Source of the DNA: Planotetraspora mira
GTDB taxonomy: Bacteria; Actinomycetota; Actinomycetes; Streptosporangiales; Streptosporangiaceae
Assembly: GCF_016863275.1 (NCBI RefSeq)
Contig: NZ_BOOO01000041.1
Coordinates: forward strand, 62,001 to 126,000
Reading direction: 5' to 3'
Length of the DNA: 64,000 bases
A program made the position numbers and the translations under genes. Shown one piece after another: positions 33,509 to 42,605 of the stretch (position 1 is its first letter; each line of letters opens with the position of its first letter). The notes beneath the pieces are model-generated. The model did no database searches. It was not told where the DNA came from and saw only the letters and a list, made by a program, of their open reading frames with translations.

Positions 33509-33604
33509 GACCTCACCTCCCGAATAGGGTCATGAGGTGCCTCGTACCCGGCCGGGCCGCCCCAAACATCGGCGACGGCCTGCCCGGAACGTGCGGAGGC
33601 CCTG

Positions 33605-34729
33605 GTGGGCGAACAAACAGACGAGGAATCGGCATCCCCCTGGAGTGGCGCTGTGTTCGACGAGCAGCTGACGATCAACACCGAACGACTGGTCCTGCGG
33701 CCGTTCGGGCCCCAGGACGCCGTCATGGTCCGGACGGTCATCAACGAGGGGGCGTACTCCACTGCGCTGCCGCCCGGCGCCCCCGGGCATCCGGCGGGGA
33801 TACCGCAGTGGTTGTCCCAGGGCGTCCATGAGCTGTGGCGTTCCGGTCAGGGGATCCACCTCGCCATGGAGACCTCCGGGGCCCTCGTCGGCGCGATCAG
33901 CCTGTTCAAGACGCAGTGGGGCGCCGCCACCTCGGAGGTGGGGTACGGCGTGCATCCGGCGCACCGCGGCCGTGGCTACGCGACCGAGGCCGTCAGGGGT
34001 CTCACCGGCCGCCTGCTCCGGCCGGGCGCCCTGCGCCGGATCGAGTTGCGGGCCAACGCCGACAACGTCGCGTCCATCCGGGTGGCGGAGAAGGCCGGCT
34101 TCACCCGCGAGGGGTTGCTGCGCGGTGCGGGGTTCGAGGACGACGGCCCGCACGACCTGGTGGTCTTCGGCATGCTCCGCGGCGACACCAGCGTGGAGCG
34201 CCGTCTGGAGAGCGACCGGCTGATCCTGCGGCCCTTCGTCAAGCGCGACGCCTTCGACCTGCTGGCCGCGGTGCGGGACGACGCCGAGATCGGCCGCTGG
34301 ATGCCGTGGGCGGAGGGCTTCACGCTCGAGCGGGCGCTCGACTGGTGCACCCGTGTCGCGCACTCCGGAGGCGCGGCCATCGGCGGCAACTTCGCCATCG
34401 AGCCGCGCGAGGGCGGACGCCTGGCCGGCGCCATCGGCGTCCAGCGCGAGGACCACGAGCGGGGCGACGTCGAGGTCGGGTACTGGATCTCGCCCTGGGC
34501 CCGGCGGCAGGGATACGCGGCGGAGGCGACCAGGACCGTCACCACGCACCTGCTCGACGCGGGGTTCCACCGCGTCCACCTGCTGGTGGCGACGGGCAAC
34601 CACGCCAGCCAGGCGGTCGCCAGGAGGGCCGGTTTCATCGAGGAGGGCATCCTGCGCAAGGCGCTTCCCGTGCATGGCGGGCGGGCCGATGCCGTACTGT
34701 TCAGTGTCCTTAAAGGGGAAATTAAGTGA
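33605..34729 (+). CDS. Tandem GNAT acetyltransferase (two RimJ/RimL-type domains)
   Basis: The 374-residue protein contains two complete GNAT domains. The first (from TINTERLVLRPFGPQD) has VGYGVHPAHRGRGYATEAVR as acetyl-CoA loop and ELRANADNVASIRVAEKAGF. The second (from LESDRLILRPFVKRDA) has VGYWISPWARRQGYAAEATR and VATGNHASQAVARRAGF. Each thus keeps the RGxGYA/RQGYAA binding loop. Such fusions acetylate protein N-termini or small amines; no target is evident. Start at GTG 33605; GTG 33652 is possible. Confidence 0.9.
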   Translation: MGEQTDEESASPWSGAVFDEQLTINTERLVLRPFGPQDAVMVRTVINEGAYSTALPPGAPGHPAGIPQWLSQGVHELWRSGQGIHLAMETSGALVGAISLFKTQWGAATSEVGYGVHPAHRGRGYATEAVRGLTGRLLRPGALRRIELRANADNVASIRVAEKAGFTREGLLRGAGFEDDGPHDLVVFGMLRGDTSVERRLESDRLILRPFVKRDAFDLLAAVRDDAEIGRWMPWAEGFTLERALDWCTRVAHSGGAAIGGNFAIEPREGGRLAGAIGVQREDHERGDVEVGYWISPWARRQGYAAEATRTVTTHLLDAGFHRVHLLVATGNHASQAVARRAGFIEEGILRKALPVHGGRADAVLFSVLKGEIK

Positions 34730-34854
34730 GAAAAGGTAAAAAATTTCCTCGCCACCTGGGCCTATCGGTCAAGAGGCGCCCATGATTGGGCCCGGAGGGT
34801 TATCCTCACGAGCCGGATCACGTCTCCGCAGGTCAAGGCATGGGAGATCAGTAC

Positions 34855-35871
34855 ATGAAACCGCCGCTGTTGCTCATCGGTCACGGTACCCACGATGAGA
34901 CCGGCGTGGCCGAGTTCGGCAGATTCGTACACCGTCTCCGCTGCCGCCTCGACGCACTGCCCGCGGAGGTGAGCGGCGGTTTCATCACCAACGCCCGCCC
35001 TCCGCTGAGCGAATCCGTCTCCTCTCTCGTGGCACGTGGGCACCACCACGTGATCGCGGTGCCCCTGAGCCTCACCGGCGACCGTCACGCCCTCGGCGAC
35101 GTCCCCGGCACGATGGCGCTCGAGCAGGAGCGGCACCCGACGCTCGAATACGACCTCGGCCGGCCGCTGGGCGCCGACCCCCGCGTGCTCGACATCCTCG
35201 CGGAGAGGCTCGCGGACGCCCGCGCGGAGATGCCCAGGCTGGTGACCGACGAGGTGCCCGAGTTCATCGGCCCGGCGGAGACCGCCGTGGTGCTGGTCGG
35301 CCACGGCTCCGCCGATCCCGAGGTGAACGCCGAGGTCCACCGCGTCTCCCGGCTCTTCTGGGAGACGCACGCGCCCGACCTGCTCACGGTCGAGACGGCC
35401 TACGTCTCGCACGCCCGTCCCGGGGTCCCCGGTGGTCTGGAGCGCTGCCGCAGGCTCGGCGCCAAGCGGGTGATCGTCCTGCCGTACATCCTGTTCGCCG
35501 GGGCGGTGCTGGAGCGCATCTGGGCGCAGGCCCTGGCCTACGGCGCCAACCACGAGGGTCTCGACATCCGCTGCGCCGAGGTCATCGGCGACTGCGAAGG
35601 CCTCGCCGACGTCGTGATCGACCGTTACGAGGAGGCCCTGGCCGGCGCGGGTGATTGGCCGGCGTCGCGCCGCTACCATGACATGCTCACGATCGAATCG
35701 CCCGCGCGCGCCACGCTCGTCGTGTCCCCCGACGCCGGAGCAGGCGCCGACCGCGAGCCCGGCCTCGAGGCCGAGTTCGACGCGGAGATCGGCGCCGAAC
35801 TCGAGGCGGAGTTCGACGCGGAGATCGAGCCGGGGCTCGATGCCGGGACGGGGATCCCCAGCGCCGTCTGA
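34855..35871 (+). CDS. cbiX: Sirohydrochlorin chelatase-like protein with acidic C-terminal tail
   Basis: ATG 34855 follows GGGAGA and gives 338 aa. Two CbiX/CobN-like half-domains are present: LLLIGHGTHDETGVAEF with its metal-site His, and VVLVGHGSADPEVNAEVHRV, plus the second-half motifs RLGAKRVIVLPYILFAGAVL. It inserts cobalt (or iron) into sirohydrochlorin, an early step toward cobalamin or siroheme. The last 45 residues are a Glu/Asp-rich repeat (EFDAEIGAELEAEFDAEIEP) not needed for the fold. Directly upstream of cobT (10-bp gap). Confidence 0.87.
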   Translation: MKPPLLLIGHGTHDETGVAEFGRFVHRLRCRLDALPAEVSGGFITNARPPLSESVSSLVARGHHHVIAVPLSLTGDRHALGDVPGTMALEQERHPTLEYDLGRPLGADPRVLDILAERLADARAEMPRLVTDEVPEFIGPAETAVVLVGHGSADPEVNAEVHRVSRLFWETHAPDLLTVETAYVSHARPGVPGGLERCRRLGAKRVIVLPYILFAGAVLERIWAQALAYGANHEGLDIRCAEVIGDCEGLADVVIDRYEEALAGAGDWPASRRYHDMLTIESPARATLVVSPDAGAGADREPGLEAEFDAEIGAELEAEFDAEIEPGLDAGTGIPSAV

Positions 35872-35881
35872 AGGAGTGAGC

Positions 35882-36967
35882 ATGACCCTGCTCGACGCGA
35901 CAGTCGCCGCCATCTGGCCGGTGGACCCGGTCGCGATGGCTGAGGCACGGACTCATCAGGACCGTCTCACGAAGCCGCGGGGCTCCCTCGGCGCCCTCGA
36001 GGACGTCGCGGTACGGCTCGCCGGAGTCGCCGCGTCCTGCCCCCCGCCGCTCCCCGCGCCCGCCGCACTGGCGATCTTCGCCGCCGACCACGGTGTCCAC
36101 GCCCAGGGGGTCAGTCCCTGGCCGCAGGAGGTCACCGCCCAGATGGTGGCCAACTTCGCCGCGGGCGGCGCCGTCGCCAACGCGTTCGCCGCGCAGGTCG
36201 GCGCCTCGGTGACGGTGGTCGACGTCGGTGTGGCCGCTGATCTTCCCTCGATGCCCGGAGTGTCGTCCCGCAAGGTCGCGTACGGCACGGCCGACCTGTC
36301 CCAGGGCCCCGCGATGACGCGCGAGCAGGCCCTCCAGGCGCTCGCCGCCGGCATCGAGACCGCCGGGGATCTCGTCGCGGCGGGCAACCGCTGCCTGATC
36401 ACCGGTGACATGGGGATCGCCAACACCACCGCCTCGGCCGCGCTGATCAGCGTGTTCACCGGCCGCGACCCTGCGTCCGCCACGGGACGCGGCACCGGCG
36501 TGGACGACGCCATGTACCAGCACAAGATCGATGTGGTCCGCCGTGCGCTCACGGCCAACGGCTACGCGGAGGCGGGAGCCGTACCGCGGGGGCAGGATGC
36601 CGTCATCCAGGCGCTCGCGGCCGTCGGCGGCTTCGAGCACGCGGGGATCGCCGGGCTGATCCTCGGCGCGGCGGCGGCCCGGGTGCCCGTCATCCTCGAC
36701 GGCGTGATCGCGGGAGCGGCCGCCCTCGTCGCGGCGGCGCTCGCCCCCGAGGCGGCGGGCTACTGCGTCGCCGGCCACCGCTCGGCCGAGCCCGGCCACT
36801 CGGTGGCGCTCTCCTACCTCGGGCTCCGCCCCCTGGTCGACCTCGAACTCCGTCTCGGGGAGGGCACGGGCGGGCTGCTCGCGCATCCGCTCGTCAGCGC
36901 CGCGGTGCGGGTCATGCACGACGTGGCCACGTTCGACTCCGCAGGGGTGGCGGACAAGGAGCGTTGA
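35882..36967 (+). CDS. cobT: Nicotinate-nucleotide--dimethylbenzimidazole phosphoribosyltransferase
   Basis: ATG 35882 has AAGGAG 6 bases upstream and gives 361 aa. Hallmarks are LTKPRGSLGALEDVAVRLAG, AIFAADHGVHAQGVSPWPQE, the VTAQMVANFAAGGAVANAFA block, GDMGIANTTASAAL, and the GTGVDD segment, in which the catalytic-site loop follows. It makes the alpha-ribazole phosphate for the lower ligand of cobalamin. It lies between cbiX and cobA on the same strand, 125 bp before cobA. Confidence 0.95.
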   Translation: MTLLDATVAAIWPVDPVAMAEARTHQDRLTKPRGSLGALEDVAVRLAGVAASCPPPLPAPAALAIFAADHGVHAQGVSPWPQEVTAQMVANFAAGGAVANAFAAQVGASVTVVDVGVAADLPSMPGVSSRKVAYGTADLSQGPAMTREQALQALAAGIETAGDLVAAGNRCLITGDMGIANTTASAALISVFTGRDPASATGRGTGVDDAMYQHKIDVVRRALTANGYAEAGAVPRGQDAVIQALAAVGGFEHAGIAGLILGAAAARVPVILDGVIAGAAALVAAALAPEAAGYCVAGHRSAEPGHSVALSYLGLRPLVDLELRLGEGTGGLLAHPLVSAAVRVMHDVATFDSAGVADKER

Positions 36968-37092
36968 CTCCCGGAATCCACCCATGACCTGACGGACTAC
37001 CGATAAGTCTCATCCGGTGAGTGCCGTCACAGGTCAACGGGTAGGTTTGCCTCTTAACAGATCACGCTTGACGCATTAGGGAGACTGGGGTC

Positions 37093-38325
37093 ATGGCGCC
37101 CTACCTGCTCGGCCTCCGCCTTGACGGGCGGCGGGTACTCGTCGTCGGGGGCGGACACGTCGCCCAGCGACGGGTTCCCACGCTGCTCGACGCCGGAGCG
37201 TCGGTCACCCTGGTCTCGCCGAGCGTCACCCCGGCGCTCGACGACCTCATCGCCGACGGCCGGGTGACGTGGGAGCGCCGGCCGTACCAGGTCGGCGATT
37301 GCGACGGCGCCTGGCTGGTGCACGCCTGCACCGATCACCGCGAGGTCAACACGGCGATCGCCGCGGAGGCCGACGCCAAGCGCATCTGGTGTGTGCGGGC
37401 CGACGACAAGGACGCCTCCGCCGCCTGGACTCCGGCCAGCGGCCGGGTGGACGAGGTGAGCGTCGCCATCACCGCCGGGGGCGACCCCCGCCGTGCCGCG
37501 GGGATCCGCGACGCCGTCGTCGGCGCCCTGCGCGACGGCACCGTCGACGCCCGCCGTCACCGCACCAAGCCCGTCGGTGTCGCGCTCGTCGGCGGAGGTC
37601 CCGGAGATCCGGGCCTGATCACCGTCAGGGGCCGCCAGTTGCTGGCCCAGGCCGACGTCGTCGTGGCCGACCGCCTCGCGCCGCGGGCCCTGCTCGACGA
37701 ACTGCCCGCCGACGTCGAGCTCATCGACGCCGCGAAGATCCCTTATGGCCGGGCGCTCGCCCAAGAGAAGATCAATGAGCTGCTCATCGAGCATGCCCGC
37801 AAGGGCAAGTTCGTCGTCCGGCTGAAGGGCGGCGACTCCTTCGTCTTCGGCCGCGGCGGCGAGGAGATGATCGCGTGCGCGAAGGCGGGCATCCCCGTGA
37901 CCGTGGTCCCGGGCATCACGAGCGCCGTCGCCGTTCCCGCGGCCGCAGGCGTCCCCGTCACGCACAGAGGGGTCAGCCAGGAGTTCCACGTGATCTCCGT
38001 CCACGTGGCTCCGGACGACCCTCGATCCACCGTCGACTGGCCCGGACTGGCGAGGTCGCAGGGGACTCTGGTGCTGCTGATGGGAGTTGAGCGCATCGGC
38101 GAGCTCGCCCGAACGCTGATTCGAGACGGACGTTCGCCGGAAACTCCCGTAATGGTGGTACAGGACGGTACTCTTCCCACCCAGCGAGCTATCACCGCCA
38201 CGCTCGCGACGGTGGCGGAACGCGTGACCGCGGCGGGGATACGGCCGCCTGCGATCGTGATCGTCGGCGAGGTCGTCAGAGTCGGCCAGGAGATCGAGAT
38301 GGTGCGAGCGGAGCGGGTCCCGTGA
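37093..38325 (+). CDS. cobA: Uroporphyrinogen-III C-methyltransferase with Met8-like N-terminal domain
   Basis: The 410-residue protein joins a precorrin-2 dehydrogenase-type NAD domain ([20 protein letters not shown]) to a SUMT domain: [20 protein letters not shown], [26 protein letters not shown] in outline, and [20 protein letters not shown]. It methylates uroporphyrinogen III twice with SAM and may oxidise the product, giving (siro)hydrochlorin for CbiX. The central dimerisation segment of CysG is short here (410 aa against about 457), so ferrochelatase-like activity is probably absent. Overlaps the following GTPase gene by 4 bp. Confidence 0.93.
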   Translation: MAPYLLGLRLDGRRVLVVGGGHVAQRRVPTLLDAGASVTLVSPSVTPALDDLIADGRVTWERRPYQVGDCDGAWLVHACTDHREVNTAIAAEADAKRIWCVRADDKDASAAWTPASGRVDEVSVAITAGGDPRRAAGIRDAVVGALRDGTVDARRHRTKPVGVALVGGGPGDPGLITVRGRQLLAQADVVVADRLAPRALLDELPADVELIDAAKIPYGRALAQEKINELLIEHARKGKFVVRLKGGDSFVFGRGGEEMIACAKAGIPVTVVPGITSAVAVPAAAGVPVTHRGVSQEFHVISVHVAPDDPRSTVDWPGLARSQGTLVLLMGVERIGELARTLIRDGRSPETPVMVVQDGTLPTQRAITATLATVAERVTAAGIRPPAIVIVGEVVRVGQEIEMVRAERVP

Positions 38326-40547
38326 AATCGGCTGCCAAGAACACGCCCGACCCCGAGGCCGTCGAGCAGTCCGGCGAGACCGCGGAGCCGGTCATCGAAG
38401 GGCAGCCCGAGAGTCCGGGGGAACAGACCATCACGTTCCGCTCGATCCGTGATGAGGATTCCGGCGGACCCGAGCCGGACGAAGGGCCGGACGATGACGA
38501 GCCGGACGCCGGGGGGCCCGGCATCACGGAGTCCGGCGCGGTGGAGTCCGGCATGGTGGAGTCCGGCGCGGTAGAGGACACGGGCGGTTCCTCCGGTGAC
38601 GAGCAGGACAGCGGTGCGGATTCCGCCGGAAGCGCCGACTCCGCGGACGCGCCTGACGTCTCCTCTGCGGACGCGCCTGACGTCTCCTCCGCGGACGTGC
38701 CCGACGTCTCCTCTACGGACGGGCCCGACGCCTCGGGTGAGACCTCCGGGGGGACGGATCCTCCGGGCGAGCCCGCCGACGAGGAGGTCTCCGAGACGCC
38801 GTCGGAGGAGCCCGCTGGTGATGGGTCCCCTGAGGGGACCCCGTCCCCGAACGGTGGACCCGTGCGGGAGATCCCGCTGCCCGAGCCGGTGTCGGCGGCG
38901 CTGACCGCCGCACTCGCCCAGCTTCGCGTGGCTGTGAAGGGCCTGCACTTCGGCCTCGACGTCCCCGGCTCCGACGAGGCGCGCAAGACCCAGAACGCCG
39001 TGCTGGCCCAGATCGACGATTACGTCATCCCGCGTGTCCACATGAGCACGGCCCCCGCACTGATCGTCGTGGCCGGTTCCACCGGAGCGGGCAAGTCCAC
39101 CCTGGTCAACACGCTGGCCGCGCAGAACGTGACGAAGACGGGTGTGCGGCGCCCGACCACCGGAACCCCCGTGCTCGCCTGCCACCCCGACGACTACGAG
39201 TGGTTCGCCAAGGGCGACCTGCTCGGCGGCCTGACCAGGGTCGACAAGCTGAGCGAGGACACGGGACCGGATTCCGTCGTGCTCGTGCCGACCCCCCGGC
39301 TGCCGCAGGGCGTGGCGCTGCTCGACACACCGGACATCGACTCCGTCGTCGAGGAGCACCAGGACATCGCCCACCGCATGCTGGACGCGGCCGACCTGTG
39401 GGTGTTCGTCACCACCGCCGCCCGCTACGCGGACGCGCCGTCCTGGGGACTCCTGCGTCGCGCGAAGGAACGCGGAGCGCGCCTGGTCATCGTCTTGTCC
39501 CGGGTCCCGATGAAGTCCCGCGACGTCATCGTCAAGCACTTCGGCCGCATGCTCGACGAGTACGGCCTGGCCGACGTCGAGCGGTTCGTCATCAACGAGA
39601 CGGCCGTACGCGAGGGCCGGCTGGCCGATGAGGAGGTCACCGACCTCCGCCTGTGGATGGCGGAGTTGTCGGTCGACGACGAGGGTCGCGCCGAGGCCGT
39701 GCAGGCGACGCTGAACGGCGTCTTCGACAGCTTCAGAACCCGCCTGCCCGCCCTGGCCAGGCATCTGGAGACGCAGGTGGCGCTCCGCGCGGACCTGCGC
39801 TCCGACGTCGACTCGGCCTACATGGCGGCTCTCGCGGAGATCGACGAGGCGACCAGGAACGGCTCGCTGCTCAGGGGCGAGGTGCTCGCCCGCTGGCAGG
39901 ACTTCGCAGGCTCCGGCGATCTCATGCGCACCCTCCAGTTGCGGCGCGGCGGAAAGGCCCAGCACAAGGGCCCGGAACGGCTCCGCGCTCTGAAGTCCGC
40001 CCTGCGCACCGGCCTCGAGTCGGTGATCACCTCAGCGGTGCAGCGGGCGTCGGAGGAGGTCGTCGTCCGGTGGCGCCAGCGCGCCGGCGCCGGAGACCGG
40101 CTCGCCGCGACTCCCGGGCTCGGCCGCCCCTCCGACGAGATCGTGCGGAGGACGGTGCGGACCATCACGGCATGGCAGGACCACGTGACCGAGCTGATCA
40201 GGACCGAGGGCGTCACCAAGCGGTCCGTGGCCAGGCTGGTCTCCTTCGACGTCGAGTCCCTGTCCCTGATCTTCACCGTCGGGCTGCTCGGCTACGGCAC
40301 CACCGACGTCTCGGTGGGCGCCGGCAACAGCGCCCTGCCCCAGCGGCTGCTGCGCGGTCTGCTCGGCGCGGAATCCCTGCGCAGCATCAGCGCCAAGGCC
40401 CGCAGCGATCTCCGCGCGCGGATCGGCCTGCTCTTCGACGAGGAGACCCTGCGCTACGTCGACGAGCTCGACAGCGCCGGCATCCCCGACGAGGCCGCCG
40501 CCACCCGGCTCTACCAGGCCACGTACAACCTCGAGGTCGCACGATGA
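38322..40547 (+). CDS. Large GTPase with disordered acidic N-terminus (first of pair)
   Basis: The first ~185 residues are low-complexity (Glu/Asp/Ser/Gly/Pro) and built from DNA repeats, such as three near-copies of a 24-bp unit encoding DAPDVSSA at about 38650-38720. The GTPase core starts near residue 245: P-loop GSTGAGKST, switch DTPDID near 335, no transmembrane helix. The C-terminal half is long and alpha-helical, as in dynamin-like GTPases (COG0699-like). It starts 4 bp inside cobA and is followed 37 bp later by a second GTPase. The pair resembles the Streptomyces sporulation dynamins DynA/DynB in layout, but identity is not established. Confidence 0.78.
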   Translation: MKSAAKNTPDPEAVEQSGETAEPVIEGQPESPGEQTITFRSIRDEDSGGPEPDEGPDDDEPDAGGPGITESGAVESGMVESGAVEDTGGSSGDEQDSGADSAGSADSADAPDVSSADAPDVSSADVPDVSSTDGPDASGETSGGTDPPGEPADEEVSETPSEEPAGDGSPEGTPSPNGGPVREIPLPEPVSAALTAALAQLRVAVKGLHFGLDVPGSDEARKTQNAVLAQIDDYVIPRVHMSTAPALIVVAGSTGAGKSTLVNTLAAQNVTKTGVRRPTTGTPVLACHPDDYEWFAKGDLLGGLTRVDKLSEDTGPDSVVLVPTPRLPQGVALLDTPDIDSVVEEHQDIAHRMLDAADLWVFVTTAARYADAPSWGLLRRAKERGARLVIVLSRVPMKSRDVIVKHFGRMLDEYGLADVERFVINETAVREGRLADEEVTDLRLWMAELSVDDEGRAEAVQATLNGVFDSFRTRLPALARHLETQVALRADLRSDVDSAYMAALAEIDEATRNGSLLRGEVLARWQDFAGSGDLMRTLQLRRGGKAQHKGPERLRALKSALRTGLESVITSAVQRASEEVVVRWRQRAGAGDRLAATPGLGRPSDEIVRRTVRTITAWQDHVTELIRTEGVTKRSVARLVSFDVESLSLIFTVGLLGYGTTDVSVGAGNSALPQRLLRGLLGAESLRSISAKARSDLRARIGLLFDEETLRYVDELDSAGIPDEAAATRLYQATYNLEVAR

Positions 40548-40584
40548 CTCCGGCGACGTTCCCCGGCACCACGGTGGGAGATCG

Positions 40585-42216
40585 ATGAGCACTGTCAGCA
40601 CCGCCGAGACGCGGCACGGGCTGGGCACTCGGCTCGCCGCCCTCGCCAGGATCGTCGAGCTCGGCCAGGGCAGGATCGACCCCGCGCTGATCACCGAGGC
40701 CGCCCAGCTGCTCCTGCGGGCGGGCGACCGCCTCAAACTCTCCCCTGACCACACCGTGGTGGCCCTCGCCGGAGGGACGGGCAGCGGCAAGTCGTCCCTG
40801 TTCAACTCGATCTCCGGGCTGGAGCTGTCACCCATCGGGGTGCGCAGGCCGACCACCGCCCGCACCCACGCCTGCGTGTGGGGCCTGGAGGGCGCGGGGC
40901 CTCTGCTCGACTGGCTGCAGATCCAGTGGCGGCACCGGTTCGCCCGGGCGAGCGCGCTCGACAAGGGCGAGAGCCAGCTCCACGGGCTCATCCTGCTCGA
41001 CCTGCCCGACCACGACTCGATTCGAGCGCTCACCGACCCGGAGGCCAACCGGCTGATCCAGGTGGCCGACCTCGTCGTGTGGGTGCTCGACCCGCAGAAG
41101 TATGCCGACGCGTCCGTGCACCGGCGCTACGTGACCGACCTCGCCGGGCACGACGCCGTGACGGTCTTCGTGCTCAACCAGTCCGACCGGTTGAGCCACG
41201 AGGAGCAGGCCGAGTGCGTCGCCGACCTCGAGGACCTGCTCAAGCGGGAGGGGGTGACCGACCCCCAGGTCGTCGCCACGTCCGCTCTCACGGGCAAGGG
41301 CATCGACGGGCTCAAGGCCGTGCTCGCCAAGTCGGTGTCCACCCGGCGGGCGGCCTACCAGCGACTGGAGGCCGACCTTGACCGGCTCATGGCGCGCCTG
41401 GCGAAGAACGTGCCCGACCTGCTGCACGTCGATCCCACGGTGGACGGCGCCCGCAAGGCCGGCCTCACCGACGCCTTGTGCGACGCGGTGGGCGTCTCAG
41501 CCCTCGGCGAGGCGATGGAGAACGTCTACGGTGTGCGCTCGGTCGACTGGGTCGGCTGGCCGTACGCGCGGTGGGCCGCGAAGTTCCGGCGTGATCCGCT
41601 GAGCAGCCTCCGTCTCGGTGCCGTGAAGGACGACATCCGCAGTCTGGTGGGCAGCGCGGTCAGCGCGCAGCCGGCCGAGGTGGACAACGCCGTCCAGGCC
41701 CTCGCCGACGGTCTCACCGCCGGGATGCCGGAGGTCTGGCAGAACGGCGTCCGTCAGGCGGCACGGGGACGGTCGGCGCAGTTGCCCAAGGCGCTGTCCG
41801 GCGAGCTGTCCGAGGTCGCGCCGCCGCTCGACCGGGTGCCCGGCTGGTGGTGGCTGTTGAAGATCTGGCAGTACGTGCTGGTCGCGCTCTTCGTGGTGGG
41901 GCTGGCCTGGATCGGCTCGATCCTCGCGTACGGCGTGTTCAAGGTCGGCAAGCCCCCCATGAACATTCTCGGCGACGTCGGAGCCCTGCCCTGGGTGGGG
42001 CTGATGCTGGTCAGCGTCCTCGGCCTGGGCATCCTGTCGGCCGTGGCGAGCCGGAACTTCGTCATCCTGGGTGCGAGCAACGAGCGTGACCGCCTAGAGC
42101 GCGACATGCGCCGCCGGGTGACGACGGTCGCGCAGGAGACGGTGATCCAACCGGTCGAGCGTGAGTTGCAGCGCTACAACGACTACTTCGCCGCGATCAC
42201 CGAAGCCAAACGCTGA
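40585..42216 (+). CDS. Membrane-anchored large GTPase (second of pair)
   Basis: The 543-residue protein has P-loop GGTGSGKSS near residue 62, G3-type DLPDHDS near 141, G4 NQSD near 197. A C-terminal pair of transmembrane helices (about 422-452 and 465-488) is separated by a short loop (KPPMNILGDVG), then about 50 more helical residues. Soluble GTPase plus membrane GTPase in tandem is the layout of actinomycete dynamin-like pairs, which remodel membranes at division septa. Array C starts 12 bp after its stop. Confidence 0.82.
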   Translation: MSTVSTAETRHGLGTRLAALARIVELGQGRIDPALITEAAQLLLRAGDRLKLSPDHTVVALAGGTGSGKSSLFNSISGLELSPIGVRRPTTARTHACVWGLEGAGPLLDWLQIQWRHRFARASALDKGESQLHGLILLDLPDHDSIRALTDPEANRLIQVADLVVWVLDPQKYADASVHRRYVTDLAGHDAVTVFVLNQSDRLSHEEQAECVADLEDLLKREGVTDPQVVATSALTGKGIDGLKAVLAKSVSTRRAAYQRLEADLDRLMARLAKNVPDLLHVDPTVDGARKAGLTDALCDAVGVSALGEAMENVYGVRSVDWVGWPYARWAAKFRRDPLSSLRLGAVKDDIRSLVGSAVSAQPAEVDNAVQALADGLTAGMPEVWQNGVRQAARGRSAQLPKALSGELSEVAPPLDRVPGWWWLLKIWQYVLVALFVVGLAWIGSILAYGVFKVGKPPMNILGDVGALPWVGLMLVSVLGLGILSAVASRNFVILGASNERDRLERDMRRRVTTVAQETVIQPVERELQRYNDYFAAITEAKR

Positions 42217-42228
42217 CCTTCTTTGCCC

Positions 42229-42460
42229 GTGATCATGCACAGGTTCGGGAATGTGCCCCCCGACCTGCTCGTCCGTGAGCCGTGATCATGCACAGGTTCG
42301 GCGATATGCCCTTCGACCTGCGACACCACCGGGCGTGATCATGCACGGATTCGGAGACGTGGTCGTCGACCTGCGTAAACGCATTTCGTGATCATGCATC
42401 AATTCGGGCGATTGCGAGTTGACCTGCGGTGACATCGGTCGTGATCATGCATGAACCCGC
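42229..42460 (+). repeat. 53-bp repeat array C (five units)
   Basis: GTGATCATGCAC begins at 42229, 42282 and 42335, and GTGATCATGCAT at 42388 and 42441, always 53 bp apart. The first four units have TTCGG at position 16 and GACCTG at 34, the same register as arrays A and B. The fifth unit has only the core. In the first unit CAGGTTCGGG can pair with CCCGACCTG. It follows the GTPase pair and is followed by a strong terminator. Confidence 0.95.
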
Positions 42461-42476
42461 TCGATCGCGATGGCGT

Positions 42477-42512
42477 AAGGCCCGCATCCGCCCCTGTCAG
42501 AATGCGGGCCTT
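42477..42512. terminator. Strong bidirectional terminator
   Basis: AAGGCCCGCAT (42477-42487) and ATGCGGGCCTT (42502-42512) form an 11-bp perfect stem with a 14-base loop, between convergent GTPase and LCP genes. Confidence 0.8.
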
Positions 42513-42541
42513 CCATCCCGGTGCCCGTCGTACGGCCGGCC

Positions 42542-42576
42542 CCGTCGTACGGCCGCGTGAGTCAGCCGTACGACGG
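42542..42576. terminator. Second hairpin with TCGTACGG repeats
   Basis: CCGTCGTACGGC (42542-42553) pairs perfectly with GCCGTACGACGG (42565-42576) around an 11-base loop. A third copy of the arm (GTCGTACGGCC, 42527-42537) precedes it. It may add to termination of the LCP gene or be a binding site. Confidence 0.55.
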
Positions 42577-42605
42577 CGCGAGGCGTAATGGAGCTCCGGA
42601 CTCGC

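Noticed and set aside
34730-37092. Cobalamin riboswitch upstream of cbiX, cobT or cobA
   Set aside because: I saw no B12-box-like GCCACTG element in the leader stretches; the promoter-proximal gaps are short (125 bp or less).
37743-39965. 740-aa frame antisense to cobA and the first GTPase gene
   Set aside because: It spans two convincing genes on the other strand and has no recognisable domain.
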